Source of the DNA: Microbacterium sp. SLBN-146
GTDB lineage: Bacteria; Actinomycetota; Actinomycetes; Actinomycetales; Microbacteriaceae
Direction of reading: 5' to 3'
DNA length: 64,000 nucleotides
NCBI RefSeq assembly: GCF_006715145.1
Contig: NZ_VFMR01000001.1
Span: forward strand, 1,984,001 to 2,048,000
Under the pieces are notes generated by a model that was not told the DNA's origin, searched no databases, and was given only the letters and a program-made list of their open reading frames with translations. The position numbers and the translations under genes were made by a program. Shown piece after piece: positions 50,957 through 59,190 of the stretch. Numbering within the stretch: position 1 is the first letter of the stretch; each line of letters begins with the position of its first letter.

Positions 50957-51561
50957 TCCGCGTCATCGTCGTCGACGATCACGCCATGGTGCGTGAAGGC
51001 CTCGCCGCTGTGCTGACGGTGGACGGCGACATCGACGTCGTCGCCCTCGCCGCCAACGGTGCCGACGCGGTCGCGCTCGTCGAAGAGTTCACGCCCGATG
51101 TCGTCGTGATGGACCTGTCGATGCCCGTCATGGACGGTGTCACCGCGACGCGCGGAGTGCGCGCGGCATCGCCGGACACGCGAGTCCTCGTGCTGACCTC
51201 TTTCACCGATCGCGAGCGTGTCCGTCGCGCTCTCGAGGCCGGTGCCACCGGATATCAGTTGAAGGATGCTGAGCCAGCCGACCTGCGAGTCGCCGTGCGC
51301 GCGGTCCGCGCCGGTCACGCACCTCTCGATGCCCGTATCGCCGGAGCGCTCTTGCCGTCGGAGCGGCCCGATGAGCAACTCAGCGCGCGAGAGCGCGAGG
51401 TTCTGGAACTCGTCGCGCAGGGCCTTGCGAACAAGCAGATCGCGTCGCTTCTCGGCATCTCTGAGCGCACCGTGAAGGCCCATCTCGGCAATGTCTTCCG
51501 CGAGATCGGAGTTGCTGACCGCACGAGCGCCGCTATGTGGGCGCGCGACCATCTTGCGTGA
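50953..51561 (+). CDS. NarL/LuxR-type response regulator
   Basis: A 202-residue response regulator. The receiver has VVDDHAMVREGL, the phospho-Asp in DVVVMDLSMPVMDG, and the switch residues TSFTDRE and GYQLKDA. The C-terminal LuxR helix-turn-helix is LSAREREVLELVAQGLANKQ followed by IASLLGISERTVKAHLGNVF. It pairs with the kinase above. Possible targets include the genes with the 49054-49067 palindrome. Short linker and normal length for the family. Confidence 0.93.
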   Translation: MIRVIVVDDHAMVREGLAAVLTVDGDIDVVALAANGADAVALVEEFTPDVVVMDLSMPVMDGVTATRGVRAASPDTRVLVLTSFTDRERVRRALEAGATGYQLKDAEPADLRVAVRAVRAGHAPLDARIAGALLPSERPDEQLSAREREVLELVAQGLANKQIASLLGISERTVKAHLGNVFREIGVADRTSAAMWARDHLA

Positions 51562-51595
51562 GCATGACCACCCGTCGCCCGTCGCAGCCATGAAG

Positions 51596-51611
51596 ATAGA
51601 CTGCTGTCTAT
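51596..51611 (+). promoter_or_regulatory. ArsR-type operator on the start of the ArsR-ArsC gene
   Basis: ATAGAC-N4-GTCTAT overlaps the start codon at 51610. With the copy at 52505-52522 it defines the motif ATAGA-N6-TCTAT. Repression would block both transcription and start-site access. Confidence 0.75.
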
Positions 51612-52509
51612 GAGTGACGTCGAGACGCCCGGCCTTGCGGTTCTCGCCGACCCTACGCGCGCACGGATCCTGCGGCTTATCCGCGACAGCGAAGACGGGC
51701 GGATGCTCGTCGGACACCTCGCTGACGAACTGGGCCTTCGCCAACCCACCGTGAGCCACCACATGGCCGCCCTCCACGCGGAGGGGGTGGTCGTACGGGA
51801 GCGCGACGGACGCCGCGTCTGGTACTCGCTCCATCCTGACGAGGTAGACCGGATCACGGCTCTTCTCGGCGCTCCACCGGTGAACGACGCCGCCGACTGG
51901 GATCGGGTCGTCGAAGATCTCGCCGCGCGCTACCGCGGCACCTTCAGTCGCGAGACGGTCGCCCACTACCTCGCAGACAGTCGGCGTCTGCTCGAAGCGC
52001 GGGGCGGAGCGCCGCTCCTCGCGTCCCGCGCCGCAGCCTTCACGACCGCTCGCCTCGACGACCTCGAACGCATCGAGGAGCGCGACGAAGACGATCCGCC
52101 GACGGTGCTCTTCGTCTGCGTCCAGAACGCCGGTCGCTCGCAGCTCGCGGCCGGGATCCTCCGCCAGCTCGCCGGTCCCCGGCTCGTCGTGCGCACCGCG
52201 GGATCGGCGCCCGCGAGCGACGTACGCTCGGTCATCGTCGAGGCTCTCGACGAGATCGGCGTGCCTCTGGGGGGCGAGTTCCCCAAGCCGCTGACGGACG
52301 AGGCGGTCAAGGCGGCCGATGTCATCATCACGATGGGGTGCGGCGACGCCTGCCCCGTGTATCCGGGGCGCCGCTACCTCGACTGGGATCTCGACGATCC
52401 CGTCGGGAAGCCGCTCCCCGTCGTGCGCGGCATCCGCGATGACATCTCCGAACGGGTGCACCTTCTTCTCTCCGAGATCTTCCCTTCTCCCGATCTTTTA
52501 GAAACATAG
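51610..52509 (+). CDS. ArsR regulator fused to an ArsC-type arsenate reductase
   Basis: A 299-residue fusion. Residues 1-~85 are an ArsR winged helix (GLAVLADPTRARILRLIRDS, RQPTVSHHMAALHAEGVVVR); no classic ELCVCDL arsenite-binding box is visible. Residues ~87-165 form a helical linker (DWDRVVEDLAARYRGTFSRE) similar to the one in the third gene. Residues ~170-290 are a low-molecular-weight phosphatase-type arsenate reductase: VCVQNAGRSQ (CX5R) and GCGDACPVYPG (second redox Cys). It can sense and perhaps reduce arsenate. It carries an operator on its start codon and is the first gene of the ars operon. Confidence 0.92.
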   Translation: MSDVETPGLAVLADPTRARILRLIRDSEDGRMLVGHLADELGLRQPTVSHHMAALHAEGVVVRERDGRRVWYSLHPDEVDRITALLGAPPVNDAADWDRVVEDLAARYRGTFSRETVAHYLADSRRLLEARGGAPLLASRAAAFTTARLDDLERIEERDEDDPPTVLFVCVQNAGRSQLAAGILRQLAGPRLVVRTAGSAPASDVRSVIVEALDEIGVPLGGEFPKPLTDEAVKAADVIITMGCGDACPVYPGRRYLDWDLDDPVGKPLPVVRGIRDDISERVHLLLSEIFPSPDLLET

Positions 52510-52522
52510 ATATTGGTCTATG
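52505..52522 (+). promoter_or_regulatory. Second ArsR-type operator, before arsC
   Basis: CATAGA-N6-TCTATG begins in the stop codon of the fusion gene and lies 30 bases before arsC. It matches the first operator (ATAGA-N6-TCTAT), so an internal repressible promoter is likely. Confidence 0.75.
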
Positions 52523-52551
52523 CTTTCTGTAAAACGAGGGAGCGAGACACC

Positions 52552-52968
52552 ATGACCACGAAGCCCACCGTCCTGTTCGTCTGCGTGCACAACGCGGGCA
52601 GGTCCCAGATGGCCGCTGGATACCTCCAGGCCATCGCCGGCGACCGCATCGAGGTCCTCTCCGCGGGCTCGGAGCCCAAGGATCAGATCAACCCCGTCGC
52701 GGTCGAAGCGATGCGGGAAGAGGGGATCGACATCGCCGGCAACACCCCCAAGCTCCTCACGGTCGACGCCGTGAAGGAGTCCGACGTCGTCATCACGATG
52801 GGATGCGGCGACGCATGCCCGATCTTCCCCGGCAAGCGCTACGAGGACTGGCAGCTCGACGACCCCGCCGGCCAGGGCATGGAGTCCGTCCGCCGGATCC
52901 GCGATGACATCCGTGGCCGCGTCGAGACTCTCGTCGATCAGCTCACCGCGGTCGGTGAACCGTCGTGA
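52552..52968 (+). CDS. arsC: Arsenate reductase ArsC (thioredoxin/mycoredoxin type)
   Basis: A 138-residue cytoplasmic enzyme reducing arsenate to arsenite. The P-loop is FVCVHNAGRSQMAAGYL (catalytic Cys of CX5R), and GCGDACPIFPGKRYEDWQLD gives the second and third redox cysteines. The rest fits the family end to end (SAGSEPKDQINPVAVEAMRE, EGIDIAGNTPKLLT). ATG at 52552, downstream of its own operator-like dyad. Its last 4 bases overlap the next ArsC-like gene. Confidence 0.95.
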   Translation: MTTKPTVLFVCVHNAGRSQMAAGYLQAIAGDRIEVLSAGSEPKDQINPVAVEAMREEGIDIAGNTPKLLTVDAVKESDVVITMGCGDACPIFPGKRYEDWQLDDPAGQGMESVRRIRDDIRGRVETLVDQLTAVGEPS

Positions 52969-53627
52969 ACGTCGCACGGGGCCAGGACGGGCTCCTGTCA
53001 CCCGACCGGGTCCTCCACCGCGCCGTCGAACGTCTCGCACACCAGTTCGCCGGCATGGTGAACGCCGAGACCGTCGATCGCGTCGTGTTCGAGTCGTACA
53101 CATCACTCGCCCGCACGGCGAGGGTCACGACCCACTTGTCATCGATCGCGGAGAAGTTCGCACGCGACCGTCTCACGGCTCTCGCGCAGTCGCGCGGACT
53201 CCTCGCGAAGCCCGTTCCCGAGATCCTCTACGTGTGCGTGCAGAACTCCGGGAGGTCGCAGATGGCGGCTGCCATCACGCGCCACATCGCGGGGGAGCGC
53301 GTCCACGTCCGATCCGCGGGATCCCAGCCGTCGTCCGAACTCCTCCCGGCCGTCGTGACCGTGCTCGCCGAGCAGGGCATCGACGTCGGCGATGAGTTCC
53401 CGAAGCCTCTCACCGACGATGTCGTGCGTGCCGCGGATGCCGTCGTGACGATGGGATGCGGCGACGCCTGTCCGCTGTATCCGGGGAAGCGCTACCTGGA
53501 TTGGCAGCTGAACGATCCCGGCATCCTCGATCTCGACGGTGTCCGAGCCGTTCGTGACGAGATCCGCCGCCGTGTCGAGGACCTCGTCGAGGAGCTCACG
53601 GCCGTGTCGTCGTCCGCCGCGCGGTGA
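52965..53627 (+). CDS. ArsC-like reductase with N-terminal three-helix domain
   Basis: A 220-residue protein. Residues 1-~80 are a helical bundle (AVERLAHQFAGMVNAETVDR, FESYTSLARTARVTTHLSSI) known from actinobacterial 'three-helix bundle' proteins that precede ArsC. Residues ~85-215 are a full arsenate-reductase domain with VCVQNSGRSQMAAAIT (CX5R) and GCGDACPLYPGKRYLDWQLN. It resembles the two-domain arsenate reductases that pair with mycothiol/mycoredoxin. GTG start at 52965 overlaps the arsC stop, and the aquaporin GTG overlaps its stop. Confidence 0.9.
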   Translation: MNVARGQDGLLSPDRVLHRAVERLAHQFAGMVNAETVDRVVFESYTSLARTARVTTHLSSIAEKFARDRLTALAQSRGLLAKPVPEILYVCVQNSGRSQMAAAITRHIAGERVHVRSAGSQPSSELLPAVVTVLAEQGIDVGDEFPKPLTDDVVRAADAVVTMGCGDACPLYPGKRYLDWQLNDPGILDLDGVRAVRDEIRRRVEDLVEELTAVSSSAAR

Positions 53628-54376
53628 CGGTCGACACCGCCGCGCCGACGCGGTCCTCCCTCTGGCGGCGAGCGCTCGCCGAGTTCCTCGGGACGGCACT
53701 CCTCGTCGCGATCGTCGTCGGTTCGGGTATCGCCGCGGAGCGCCTCTCCGCCGACATCGGGCTTCAGCTCCTCGAGAACTCGATCGCCACGACACTCGGT
53801 CTCGCCGTACTAATCCTCCTCTTCGCGCCGATCTCGGGGGCGCACTTCAATCCCGTCGTCTCGCTCTCCGATTTCGTGCTCGGACGCCGCAGCCGCACGG
53901 GCCTGGCTCCCGGCGTCCTCGCGCTCTACGTCGTCGTGCAGATCCTCGGCGGCATCGCAGGCGCCCTCTTGGCCAATGCGATGTTCGCTGTACCGACGGC
54001 GGTGGCCACGACGGAGAGGGCGACGCCCGCGACCTTCCTCGCCGAAGTCGTCGCGACCGCGGGACTCGTCCTGCTCATCGTGGGACTTGCGCGGACGAAT
54101 CGCAGCGTTCCCGTCATCGCTGCGGCGGTGGGATCGTATATCGGTGCGGCCTACTGGTTCACGAGCTCCACATCGTTCGCGAACCCCGCCGTGACGATCG
54201 GCCGGGTGTTCACCGACACGTTCGCGGGGATCGCGCCGGCGTCCGCCCTGCCCTTCATCGCTGCGCAGGTGATCGGCGCCGCCGTGGCGATGGGGCTCGG
54301 CATCCTGCTCTTCCCCGATCCGCCGACGGGCACACCCCCGATCACTGCATCGCCACAGAAGGCTCCGACCGAGTGA
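53624..54376 (+). CDS. Aquaporin family channel of the arsenic operon
   Basis: A 250-residue MIP-family channel with six helices and two half-helices: AHFNPVVSLSDF (first NPA motif read as NPV) and FANPAVTIGRVFTD (second). The usual selectivity Arg after the second NPA is replaced in sequence order by TIGRVF, with Arg four residues on. In known ars operons an aquaglyceroporin (AqpS-type) lets arsenite leave the cell downhill, replacing ArsB/Acr3. No such pump is encoded here. GTG overlaps the stop of the previous gene; the 3' end overlaps the convergent PNPOx-like gene by 35 bp. Confidence 0.9.
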   Translation: MTVDTAAPTRSSLWRRALAEFLGTALLVAIVVGSGIAAERLSADIGLQLLENSIATTLGLAVLILLFAPISGAHFNPVVSLSDFVLGRRSRTGLAPGVLALYVVVQILGGIAGALLANAMFAVPTAVATTERATPATFLAEVVATAGLVLLIVGLARTNRSVPVIAAAVGSYIGAAYWFTSSTSFANPAVTIGRVFTDTFAGIAPASALPFIAAQVIGAAVAMGLGILLFPDPPTGTPPITASPQKAPTE

Positions 54377-54938
54377 CGCGCGGCGGAGTGTGGTCCGCCG
54401 CGGCCTCCTCTCGAGGCCGCCGCGCGGGGATCGCGTCCGGACGCGTGCTGCGGAGGTCGACGGAGGCCTCATCGTCGGCCGAGCGGCTCGCGTCCGCGGG
54501 AGGTGCGCCCCGGAGTGTCCCCGGCTCTTCTGCGACGACCGCGAAGCGGCGCCCCGTGACGGCACTCGGCGTGAGCTTGACGACGTGCTGCTTGAACCGC
54601 GGGCTCGCCGTCGCCATCCGCGTGATGCCGGTGCGTTCGATCTCCACATCGTCGCGGATGCGCTCGGCCGTGCCGCGGATCACGACGCTCCACCATTCGG
54701 AGCCGTCGTGCCCATCCACTTCGAAGGCGACGTGCGGGCTGTTCGAGATCGCGATGAGCTTGACGTCCGGTGCGGTGCGGATGTAGATCGCCCCTTCGAA
54801 GGCGACGTAATTGACGGGGAAGATGTCCGGCGCTCCATCGGTGGCCGTCACCGCCCATCTGCCGAGCCGCTCCCGTTCGAGGAGGCTCCAGCAGTCCGCA
54901 GTGCTCAGCCGCGGCTCGTCGGTCGTGGAAGTTCGCAT
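54342..54938 (-). CDS. Pyridoxamine 5'-phosphate oxidase-like flavin-binding protein
   Basis: A 198-residue protein. The first ~130 residues form a split-barrel domain: LERERLGRWAVTATDGAPDI, FPVNYVAFEGAIYIRTAP, NSPHVAFEVDGHD and SVVIRGTAERI. This is the PNPOx/F420-binding Rv-type fold common in DosR regulons. The C-terminal ~65 residues are Arg/Pro/Ala-rich and probably flexible. Cofactor (FMN or F420) is not certain. ATG at 54938. A dormancy-type box (GGGACTTTGGGCCC, read towards the gene) is centred about 60 bp upstream. Its end overlaps the aquaporin gene. Confidence 0.82.
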   Translation of the reverse strand: MRTSTTDEPRLSTADCWSLLERERLGRWAVTATDGAPDIFPVNYVAFEGAIYIRTAPDVKLIAISNSPHVAFEVDGHDGSEWWSVVIRGTAERIRDDVEIERTGITRMATASPRFKQHVVKLTPSAVTGRRFAVVAEEPGTLRGAPPADASRSADDEASVDLRSTRPDAIPARRPREEAAADHTPPRVTRSEPSVAMQ

Positions 54939-54991
54939 GGCGATGTCCTCTCGCTCCGTCTCCATTCCACTCGGCCACGGTCTTCCGGTGA

Positions 54992-55005
54992 GGGCCCAAA
55001 GTCCC
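54992..55005 (-). promoter_or_regulatory. DevR/DosR-box-like site 1
   Basis: Read on the minus strand: GGGACTTTGGGCCC, 54 bases before the PNPOx-like gene. Similar to the mycobacterial DosR core (GGGACT..AGTCCC) and to the two sites at 59696 and 59739. It lies in the region shared with the divergent sensor kinase. Confidence 0.65.
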
Positions 55006-55077
55006 GCGGGGCCTCTGGTCTGCCACCCGCGAGCGCCGTAGCCTGGCGGAGACCCCGCAACCGTCCGAGGAGGGGGG

Positions 55078-56871
55078 GTGCACGCCGTGGACGACGACGA
55101 TCTGTCGTTCCCCGATCCTCCGCGCCTCGATCTCGACGAAGCGCTGACGGCGCTCATGGCGCAGGCGGAGCGTTTCCGCACGACGCAGGGGCGACTTCGC
55201 GATCTCCTGACTGCGACCCGCGCCGTCCTCGAGGAGAGCGACCTCACGTCGCTCCTGCACCGGATCGTCGAGGCGGCAGCCACCCTGGTCGACGCGGAGT
55301 ACGGCGCTCTCGGCGTCCTCACCTCCGAGGGTGACGCGCTCGAGCAGTTCGTCTACGTCGGTATCGATGACGAGTCTGCGGCCAAGATCGGGCACCTGCC
55401 GACAGGCCACGGACTGCTCGGGCAACTGATCGTCGATCCGCGCCCCATCAGGCTCGAGAGCGTCTCCGCCCATCCGTCGGCGGAGGGGTTTCCCGCACAT
55501 CATCCACCGATGGACAGCTTCTTGGGAGTCCCACTGCGCGTGCGTGGCGCCGTCTTCGGCAACCTCTACTTGACGAACCGGCGAACGGGAACGTTCACGA
55601 AGGAGGACGAACAGCTCGTGGGCGCGCTCGCGGCCTCTGCGGGGTTCGCCGTCGAGAACGCGCGGTTGCTGCAGCACTCCCGCACGAGGGAGAAGTGGAT
55701 GGCCGCAGCAGCCGAACTGTCGGCATCCCTGCTGTCGTCGCCCACCGAGACGGCGTTCGACCTGATCGCCGGGCGCATTCACGACCTCGCCGACGTCGAT
55801 CGCACGATGCTCGTGCTGACGGGAGACGACGCCGCGCTCCTGCACATCGCCGCAGCGAGAGGAGAGGGCGAGTCCCGACTTCGGGGAATGACGACGACGG
55901 TGCGAGCGGGGGAGCTCGACGACGCCCTCGTGGCAGGGGCGATGTGCGCGCTCGCGTCGGCTCCCGCGTCGCACGGCGAGGCGTTCCGTGTCGTCCACGC
56001 GGGTGTGGCGGGCCCGGCTCTCGTGGCTCCCCTTCGATCGCGCGCGCGTCTGTGGGGGGCGACGGTGCTCGTGCGCGCTCCCGATCGTGCCCGGTTCTCG
56101 GATGCCGAGATCGAGAGCATCGGCGACTTCGCGTCGCGGGCGAGCATCGCGCTCGAGCTCGCCCACGCCCGCGAAGAGCAGCAGCGTGCTCGACTCGCCG
56201 ACGATCGCCGGAGGATCGCGCGTGACCTGCACGACCACGTGATCCAGCAACTCTTCGGAACGGGGCTCACCCTTCAGGCGATCGCGGGCAGCATGGCTCC
56301 CGGCCATCAGTCCGAGAGCCTCCGCGAATCGGTCGGCCGGCTCGATGATGCGATCTCCCAGATCCGCACGGTGATCTTCGCCCTCTCCGGATCGGACGAC
56401 ACCTCGACCCGGCACCGCGTCCTCGATGTCATCGCGGAACTCTCGGCATCTCTCGATCGTCCGCCATCAGTTCGGTTCTCCGGACCTGTCGACCACGTCA
56501 TTACGGCGCATCTCGCGGATGACGTGATCGCCGTCGTCCGCGAACTGCTCAGCAACGCTGTCCATCATTCGCGCGCCGACAACTTGTCGGTCGAGGTCGG
56601 TGCCGTCGATGCGAGCGTCGTCGTCGCCGTGGAAGACGACGGCGTCTCGATTCCCGCCGACGCGCACCGCAGCGGACTGTCGAACCTCGAAGAGCGCGCG
56701 GTTGCGCGCGGCGGCGTCTTCCTCGTCGACTCCGTCCCCGGACGGACGAAGGCGACCTGGCGTGTCCCCGTCCGCGACGAGGGTGACAGAGAGGATGCTG
56801 GCGAAGGAAAGGGTGCGGGAAACCCGGTGTCCCCGGGCCCCGCAGGCCCCGCAAAGGAGAGTTCTCGATGA
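55078..56871 (+). CDS. GAF-domain sensor histidine kinase (DevS/DosT-like)
   Basis: A 597-residue cytoplasmic kinase. Two GAF domains: ~55-195 (IVEAAATLVDAEYGALGVLT, then PMDSFLGVPLRVRGAVFGNL) and ~215-365 (IAGRIHDLADVDRTMLVLTG). The HisKA_3 helix is ADDRRRIARDLHDHVIQQLF (phospho-His in DLHDH), and the ATPase has VVRELLSNAVHHS and AVEDDGVSI. In DevS and DosT the first GAF binds heme and senses O2/NO; the proximal His cannot be placed with certainty here. The GTG start at 55078 is preceded by GAGGAGGGG. It overlaps the response-regulator gene. Confidence 0.93.
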   Translation: MHAVDDDDLSFPDPPRLDLDEALTALMAQAERFRTTQGRLRDLLTATRAVLEESDLTSLLHRIVEAAATLVDAEYGALGVLTSEGDALEQFVYVGIDDESAAKIGHLPTGHGLLGQLIVDPRPIRLESVSAHPSAEGFPAHHPPMDSFLGVPLRVRGAVFGNLYLTNRRTGTFTKEDEQLVGALAASAGFAVENARLLQHSRTREKWMAAAAELSASLLSSPTETAFDLIAGRIHDLADVDRTMLVLTGDDAALLHIAAARGEGESRLRGMTTTVRAGELDDALVAGAMCALASAPASHGEAFRVVHAGVAGPALVAPLRSRARLWGATVLVRAPDRARFSDAEIESIGDFASRASIALELAHAREEQQRARLADDRRRIARDLHDHVIQQLFGTGLTLQAIAGSMAPGHQSESLRESVGRLDDAISQIRTVIFALSGSDDTSTRHRVLDVIAELSASLDRPPSVRFSGPVDHVITAHLADDVIAVVRELLSNAVHHSRADNLSVEVGAVDASVVVAVEDDGVSIPADAHRSGLSNLEERAVARGGVFLVDSVPGRTKATWRVPVRDEGDREDAGEGKGAGNPVSPGPAGPAKESSR

Positions 56872-57503
56872 CCACGGTGTTCCTCGTCGACGATCACGAG
56901 ATCGTGCGGCGCGGGCTGAGCGATCTCATCGGAAGTCAGCCCGACCTCGAGGTCGTCGGCGAAGCGGCGACCGTGCGGCAGGCGTTCGGTCGGATCGAGG
57001 CGACGCGACCCGAGGTCGCCGTGCTGGATGTGCGGTTGCCCGACGGAAGCGGCATCGACCTGTGCCGCGACATCCGCTCACGCCTCCCCGGTATCGCCTG
57101 CCTCATGCTCACGGCGTACGACGACGACGCGGCGGTGGGCGCGGCGGTCCTGGCAGGCGCCTCCGGGTACGTCTTGAAGGACATCGCGGGCAGTCAGCTC
57201 ATCGGCGCGATCCGTGCGGTCGCGACGGGCAGGTCGCTCCTCGACTCCGCTGTCGCCCGTCGCGCGAGCGAGCGCATCCGCCAGAACGTCGACGACGACG
57301 ATCCCCGCTTGGGGTCGCTCGGCCTCCGCGAACGACAGATCCTCCGCCTCATCGCCGACGGGCTCACGAATCGGCAGATCGGCGAGCGGCTGGGGATCGC
57401 GGAGAAGACCGTCAAGAACTACGTCTCGTCGCTGCTGAGCAAGCTGGGTCTCGAACGTCGCACGCAGGCCGCCATCTTCCAGGTCGAGCATCCCGGTCAC
57501 TGA
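56868..57503 (+). CDS. DevR/DosR-like response regulator
   Basis: A 211-residue regulator. Receiver: VFLVDDHEIVRRGLSDLIGS, phospho-Asp in EVAVLDVRLPDGSGIDLCRD, LTAYDDD and GYVLKDI. LuxR domain: LGLRERQILRLIADGLTNRQ followed by IGERLGIAEKTVKNYVSSLL, with the DosR-type KTVKNYVS recognition helix. It should bind the GGGAC...CCC boxes near 54992, 59696 and 59739 and control the neighbouring stress genes. It overlaps the kinase gene by 4 bases (ATGA) and ends 7 bp from a convergent gene. Confidence 0.93.
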   Translation: MTTVFLVDDHEIVRRGLSDLIGSQPDLEVVGEAATVRQAFGRIEATRPEVAVLDVRLPDGSGIDLCRDIRSRLPGIACLMLTAYDDDAAVGAAVLAGASGYVLKDIAGSQLIGAIRAVATGRSLLDSAVARRASERIRQNVDDDDPRLGSLGLRERQILRLIADGLTNRQIGERLGIAEKTVKNYVSSLLSKLGLERRTQAAIFQVEHPGH

Positions 57504-57510
57504 GCGCGCG

Positions 57511-58341
57511 TCACCTCTCGCGCGAGGCGCTCGGTACGACGACGATGGGGCATTCCGCGCGCCAGAGCACGTCGTGCGCCACCGAGCCCCACAGGCTTCC
57601 CGCCACGACACCCCGACGGTGGGTGCCGATGACGAGCATCGACGACTCCGGCGCGTACCGCAGCAGCGCCGTCGAGGCGCCCTCCCGATGCAGCTCCGCA
57701 CAGACATCGAGTGCAGGATGCCGCAGCGACGCTGCCCGAGTCGCGGCATCCAGAGTCATCCTGTGCCCTTCGACGACCGCCTCGGGGCTCGCCATCCGCG
57801 CGGTCGCACCTGTGAACGTCGGGGTCGGCATGAGCCAGGCGTGTACGAGCCGCAGCGATCTGTCGGACTGGAACGCCTCATCCGCCCCGAACGACACGGC
57901 ATCGTCCGACGAGTCGTCGGAGTCGATGCCCACCGTGACCGGATCGCCGACATCCACCCAGCCGGGAGGCACCATCACGACAGGCACCCTCGACCTCGTG
58001 CTGATCCGCAGGGGGAGCGGCCCCGCGAGTGCGGAGCGGAGCGGATGCCCGGGGTCGACGCCGACGACGACGAGATCCGCCTGTTCACGGGATCGGAGCA
58101 GCACGTCGACGACCCCACCCGCGGGGGACATGACGCGCACGGTGGTTCCGGGTGCTCGCTCACGGAGGAAGGCGTCGGCGTCGGTGAGTACCCGCATCGC
58201 TTCCGAGTGTTCCGCGGTGCCCCGCGAGACGACAGATGTCAGGCTCACGGTCGCCGGTCCGCGCGAGGCCCGTTCGGCGACCCACGTGAGTGCCGACACC
58301 GACGCCGGAGACCCGTCGAAGCCGATCAGGATGCGTTCCAT
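57511..58341 (-). CDS. Universal stress protein, two-domain
   Basis: A 276-residue protein of two tandem USP domains. The first has MERILIGFDGSPASVSALTW (ATP-binding Asp) and ADLVVVGVDPGHPLRSAL, a degenerate form of the G-x2-G-x9-GS/T motif. The second has PVTVGIDSDDSSDDAVSFGA and SMLVIGTHRRGVVAGSLWGS. USPs bind ATP in the cytoplasm and are classical DosR-regulon members (compare Rv2623). It is the last of three adjacent usp genes on this strand. Confidence 0.9.
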   Translation of the reverse strand: MERILIGFDGSPASVSALTWVAERASRGPATVSLTSVVSRGTAEHSEAMRVLTDADAFLRERAPGTTVRVMSPAGGVVDVLLRSREQADLVVVGVDPGHPLRSALAGPLPLRISTRSRVPVVMVPPGWVDVGDPVTVGIDSDDSSDDAVSFGADEAFQSDRSLRLVHAWLMPTPTFTGATARMASPEAVVEGHRMTLDAATRAASLRHPALDVCAELHREGASTALLRYAPESSMLVIGTHRRGVVAGSLWGSVAHDVLWRAECPIVVVPSASRER

Positions 58342-58350
58342 GATCCGTGC

Positions 58351-59190
58351 TCATCGCACGATGATGACCGCCGTCGGCATCTGCTCGATCACCGCTTCGC
58401 TGGTCGACCCGAGCAGGAATCGCCCGATGGCGCCGCGCCCGTGGCTTCCGACGACGGCGAGCCGCGCGTGCTCGGCTTCGCGGCAGATCAGCTCGCCGGG
58501 GTACCCGGAGGCCACTACGACGCGCACGTCGAGGTCGGGGTAGTCCTGCCGAAGGCCCGCGAGCGAGATCGACGACTCCTCTTCCGTGAGCGCCTGCATA
58601 TTGGCGAGGTACTCGGGAGGATAGGTGCCCGTCCCCATCGGCACGGGGAGAGGCGACCACGCGGTGACGGCCGTGAGGGTGTCGCCGTGCCGGTCTGCCT
58701 CCGCAGCCGCGAACCTCACGGCACGTTCCGAGACGTCCGACCCGTCGACGCCCACGACGACGCCGGTGCTTCCGAACAGGTCGCGGTCGGGGATGACGGC
58801 CACGGGACAGTGGGCGCCGGCCGTCATGCGTATCGCCTGCCCTCCGAGGTGCACACCGTCGGCGTGCCGGAAGCGGTTGCGTCCGATCACCAGCAGCTGC
58901 GCGTGTTGCGACACCTCGATCAACCGGGCGAGTGGCTTGCCGCGTTCGATCCGTGCTTCCGCGCGGACGCCGCGGGATCCGGCGAGTTCGACGGTGGCGT
59001 CGAGCATCAGTTCCGTCGCGGCGACGACTTCATCGACGAGGGCGCCCTCGCCCGACACTCCTGAGCCCGCCCCCACGACCGAGACGAGCAGCAGATCATG
59101 GTGCAGGGCGGCCGCCCGTTCGATGGCCCATTCGACCGCCCGTTGGGACGCCGTCGTGTTCGTGATCCCGACTGCGATGACGCCGTTCAT
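58351..59190 (-). CDS. Universal stress protein, two-domain
   Basis: A 279-residue tandem USP. Domain 1: MNGVIAVGITNTTASQRAVE ... QLLVIGRNRFRHADGVHLG, with a less regular phosphate loop. Domain 2: TGVVVGVDGSDVSERAVRFA ... LAVVGSHGRGAIGRFLLGST, a textbook ATP loop (GSHGRGx9GS). It probably acts as a homodimer or heterodimer with its neighbours under starvation or low oxygen. ATG at 59190 overlaps the stop of the upstream usp gene by 4 bases; the open frame to 59703 is not used. Confidence 0.92.
   Translation of the reverse strand: MNGVIAVGITNTTASQRAVEWAIERAAALHHDLLLVSVVGAGSGVSGEGALVDEVVAATELMLDATVELAGSRGVRAEARIERGKPLARLIEVSQHAQLLVIGRNRFRHADGVHLGGQAIRMTAGAHCPVAVIPDRDLFGSTGVVVGVDGSDVSERAVRFAAAEADRHGDTLTAVTAWSPLPVPMGTGTYPPEYLANMQALTEEESSISLAGLRQDYPDLDVRVVVASGYPGELICREAEHARLAVVGSHGRGAIGRFLLGSTSEAVIEQMPTAVIIVR

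Noticed and set aside
57504..57540. Terminator between the DevR-like gene and the convergent usp gene
   Set aside because: Only interrupted GC-rich arms (GAGCGC...GCGCTC) with no clean stem.
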